A stretch of DNA of 64,000 nucleotides from Ephydatia muelleri. Lineage: Eukaryota > Porifera > Demospongiae > Spongillida > Spongillidae. The stretch is from contig JABACO010000019.1 of assembly GCA_013339895.1 (NCBI GenBank), positions 5,758,768 to 5,822,767 of the forward strand, written 5' to 3'. The translations under genes were made by a program, and so were the position numbers. This document shows, in pieces, positions 62,476-64,000 of the stretch (within the stretch, counting starts at the first letter, position 1; each line of letters begins with the position of its first letter). The notes under the pieces were generated by a model. It saw only the letters and a list, made by a program, of their open reading frames with translations. It did not search any database and had not been told where the DNA came from.

Positions 62476-63208
62476 CATGTGTGTGTGTGCGTGTGTGTGT
62501 GTGTGTGTGCATGTGTGTGTTTTGTGTGTATGTGTATGTGTGCGCATGTTAGGGTGTGTCTGTACATGTGTTAGTGTGTGTGCGCATGGTAGGGTGTGTC
62601 TGTACATGTGTTAGTGTGTGTGCACATGTTAGGGTGTGTCTGTACATGTGTCACTTATGAGACCTTACATGCAGTATTGTTGCAATGCTTTAATTGATGT
62701 CAAGTCATTTTCAGTTACAGAATTGAGAACACGTTAACTTGATAAATAGACCCAGTAGTACTAGGGTCTCAAGCCCATTGATCTGGTCTCATTAAGAGGG
62801 ACCATGATCTGATTCTACAAGGGAGCAAGGGGGAGGTGATGGGGAGAGGGGAGGGGAGGGTAGTAGAGGAGAGAAGGTACGTGCAGTATATTTATTCCTA
62901 AGAAAAATATAAAAACTTCCGAGAGACATTCCTGCATGTAAAATATGATAACACGGCTTTAATAGAGACATGTGTCCTTCCACTCATGTGGTGGCTCCTT
63001 CTTATATGAGGTGAAAGGTGATGAAGAAACTTATACCAGCTATTCTAAAAATAAAACCTGCATGGATTGGTGGGGCAAGAGACAAGAAAACAATATAGTA
63101 CTGTTACATGCAGTGGATAGGGTCATAATATTTGCAAAATGTCTTTAAGAAGTACTTAGGAACCTGTTAAACCCTATTGTGCATGTCTATGTATAATAGT
63201 TAACTATT
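60914..63208. other. Intergenic upstream of the IL-17-like gene
   Basis: No gene recognised. It contains a GT-rich microsatellite (about 62449-62640, listed separately) and short direct repeats of AGGGTGTGTCTGTACATGTG at 62570-62650. Confidence 0.4.
62449..62650. repeat. GT-rich microsatellite
   Basis: (GT)n broken by GCATG and GCGTG motifs, then three copies of a GTTAGGGTGTGTCTGTACAT-type unit. Cys/Val frames across it are artefacts. Confidence 0.95.
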
Positions 63209-63451
63209 TGGAATCGTTTCGAGACCTAACGCATGTTTTTTCAAGATTGTAAATGTTTTAATATTCGAGAAGTCTGAAATGTCATCTACACATTACTTCT
63301 TACGCACTGAGAATCGGAGTATCAGTCATGCATGGAATTGTAAGGCGCTGAACTTTTAATTAGCCATCATTTCAATGCTAGCGTTATACATGTACATTTC
63401 TGAAATTTTATAATTGATGCGCTACGTCCGTTTCCGCGGAAACGATCCCAT
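63209..63451. mobile_element. MITE, GGGATCGTTTCC family
   Basis: The right end is CCGCGGAAACGATCCC. The left end is decayed (GGAATCGTTTCGAG). The interior matches the 58339-58572 copy in opposite orientation, including CACTGAGAATCGGAGTATC and CTTTTAATTAGCCAT. Confidence 0.75.
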
Positions 63452-63639
63452 TTGCCTAGTTATAGATAAAAATAATAAACCACCGAGCCAGCTAACTGCA
63501 TGATGTTGATAAGTTACAAGCGTGGGTCCTGATGCAAGAACAGCATTTTTAATCGGGAGCGATAAAACTGGGGTGTCGTGTACATATAATCGCAATGCTT
63601 TTAAGCAGGGGACTGAAAATTATAGCTATTTGTATTGAC

Positions 63640-64000
63640 CTCCTCCCACAAAATCCGTATGGCCCCGAACATTTAATCATTGAAAAAGATTCAAATCACT
63701 CAACTACCCCTGATTGGTTCCAGGCCTTGTTTTCAAAATCAATTGCAGATGCAATGGCTCTTCTTTTTCTATTCTTTTTGAACATTCTATATCCTCTGGC
63801 TGCATACCCCAAATCTCAACAACTGCCTATGTATGCCATGCAATTAATAAAGGTATACCATCCCATCCATCAAACTATAGACCAATATCTAAAACCTCAA
63901 TTACATGCAATATCTTAGGTCATAGTATTTCTGACTCAGTTTTTGACGTTCTTAAGACACATCAGTTGATTTAACCAGGATTTATGTCTAAACGGTCAAC
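63640..64000 (+). mobile_element. LINE reverse transcriptase fragment, runs off the window
   Basis: Plus-strand frames give SILFEHSISSGCIPQ, then AINKGIPSHPSNYRPISKTS, then GHSISDSVFDVLKTHQLI. These are the standard finger/palm start of Jockey/CR1-type non-LTR RTs (P-x-NYRPIS). Frameshifts and stops break it, and the catalytic part would lie past 64000. Confidence 0.8.

Overview
This is animal nuclear DNA. The genes are spliced with GT-AG introns, some under 80 bp, and one GC-AG intron. One gene is AIDA, which I know only from animals. Dinucleotide microsatellites and minisatellites are abundant. A sponge (demosponge) is my best guess, from a 42-bp fragment matching the 5' end of 28S rRNA (17229-17270), the compact gene structure and an IL-17-like secreted protein. 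That placement is inference.

Six protein-coding genes are well supported. In order: an intronless ARF-family GTPase (927-1505, minus); a PLP-dependent phospho-lyase of the ETNPPL/PHYKPL family (5916-16179, minus, 12 exons, with one apparent frameshift at the PLP-lysine loop); ARMT1 (21356-26280, plus, 5 exons); cytoplasmic tryptophanyl-tRNA synthetase WARS1 (26878-55502, minus, 9 exons, 28.6 kb); AIDA (55660-57918, plus, 10 exons, 306 codons, the human length); and a single-exon IL-17-like cysteine-rich secreted protein (60185-60913, minus). A tRNA-Pro(UGG) lies at 2516-2587. A 135-codon coiled-coil ORF at 17377-17784 (minus) is a weaker candidate. WARS1 and AIDA are head to head, 157 bp apart, so they probably share a promoter. 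ARMT1 and WARS1 converge, with opposite-strand AATAAA signals only a few bases apart near 26665.

WARS1 is large because of its introns. Intron 7 (14.7 kb) holds a nearly whole Tigger/pogo transposon with perfect TA duplications, a relic of a ZMYM-like hAT transposase, a DIRS-type retroelement fossil, a gag-like fossil fragment, a deleted Tigger copy and two minisatellites. Intron 3 (8.4 kb) holds a LINE relic, two related TTAA-flanked piggyBac-type elements that have lost the catalytic core, and two minisatellites. The phospho-lyase gene is inflated by a 2.5-kb array of a 23-bp unit and by a 21-bp array that appears to have grown out of the 3' end of its own exon 4.

Outside the genes are a rearranged Tigger element (2672-5431), a 348-bp hAT MITE, a local MITE family with GGGATCGTTTCC ends, LINE fragments and long stretches with nothing recognisable. 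The nearest things to something new are the gutted piggyBac pair, the minisatellite born from a splice donor, the ARF gene inside a long inverted repeat, and the IL-17-like gene. I saw no multi-gene system acting together.
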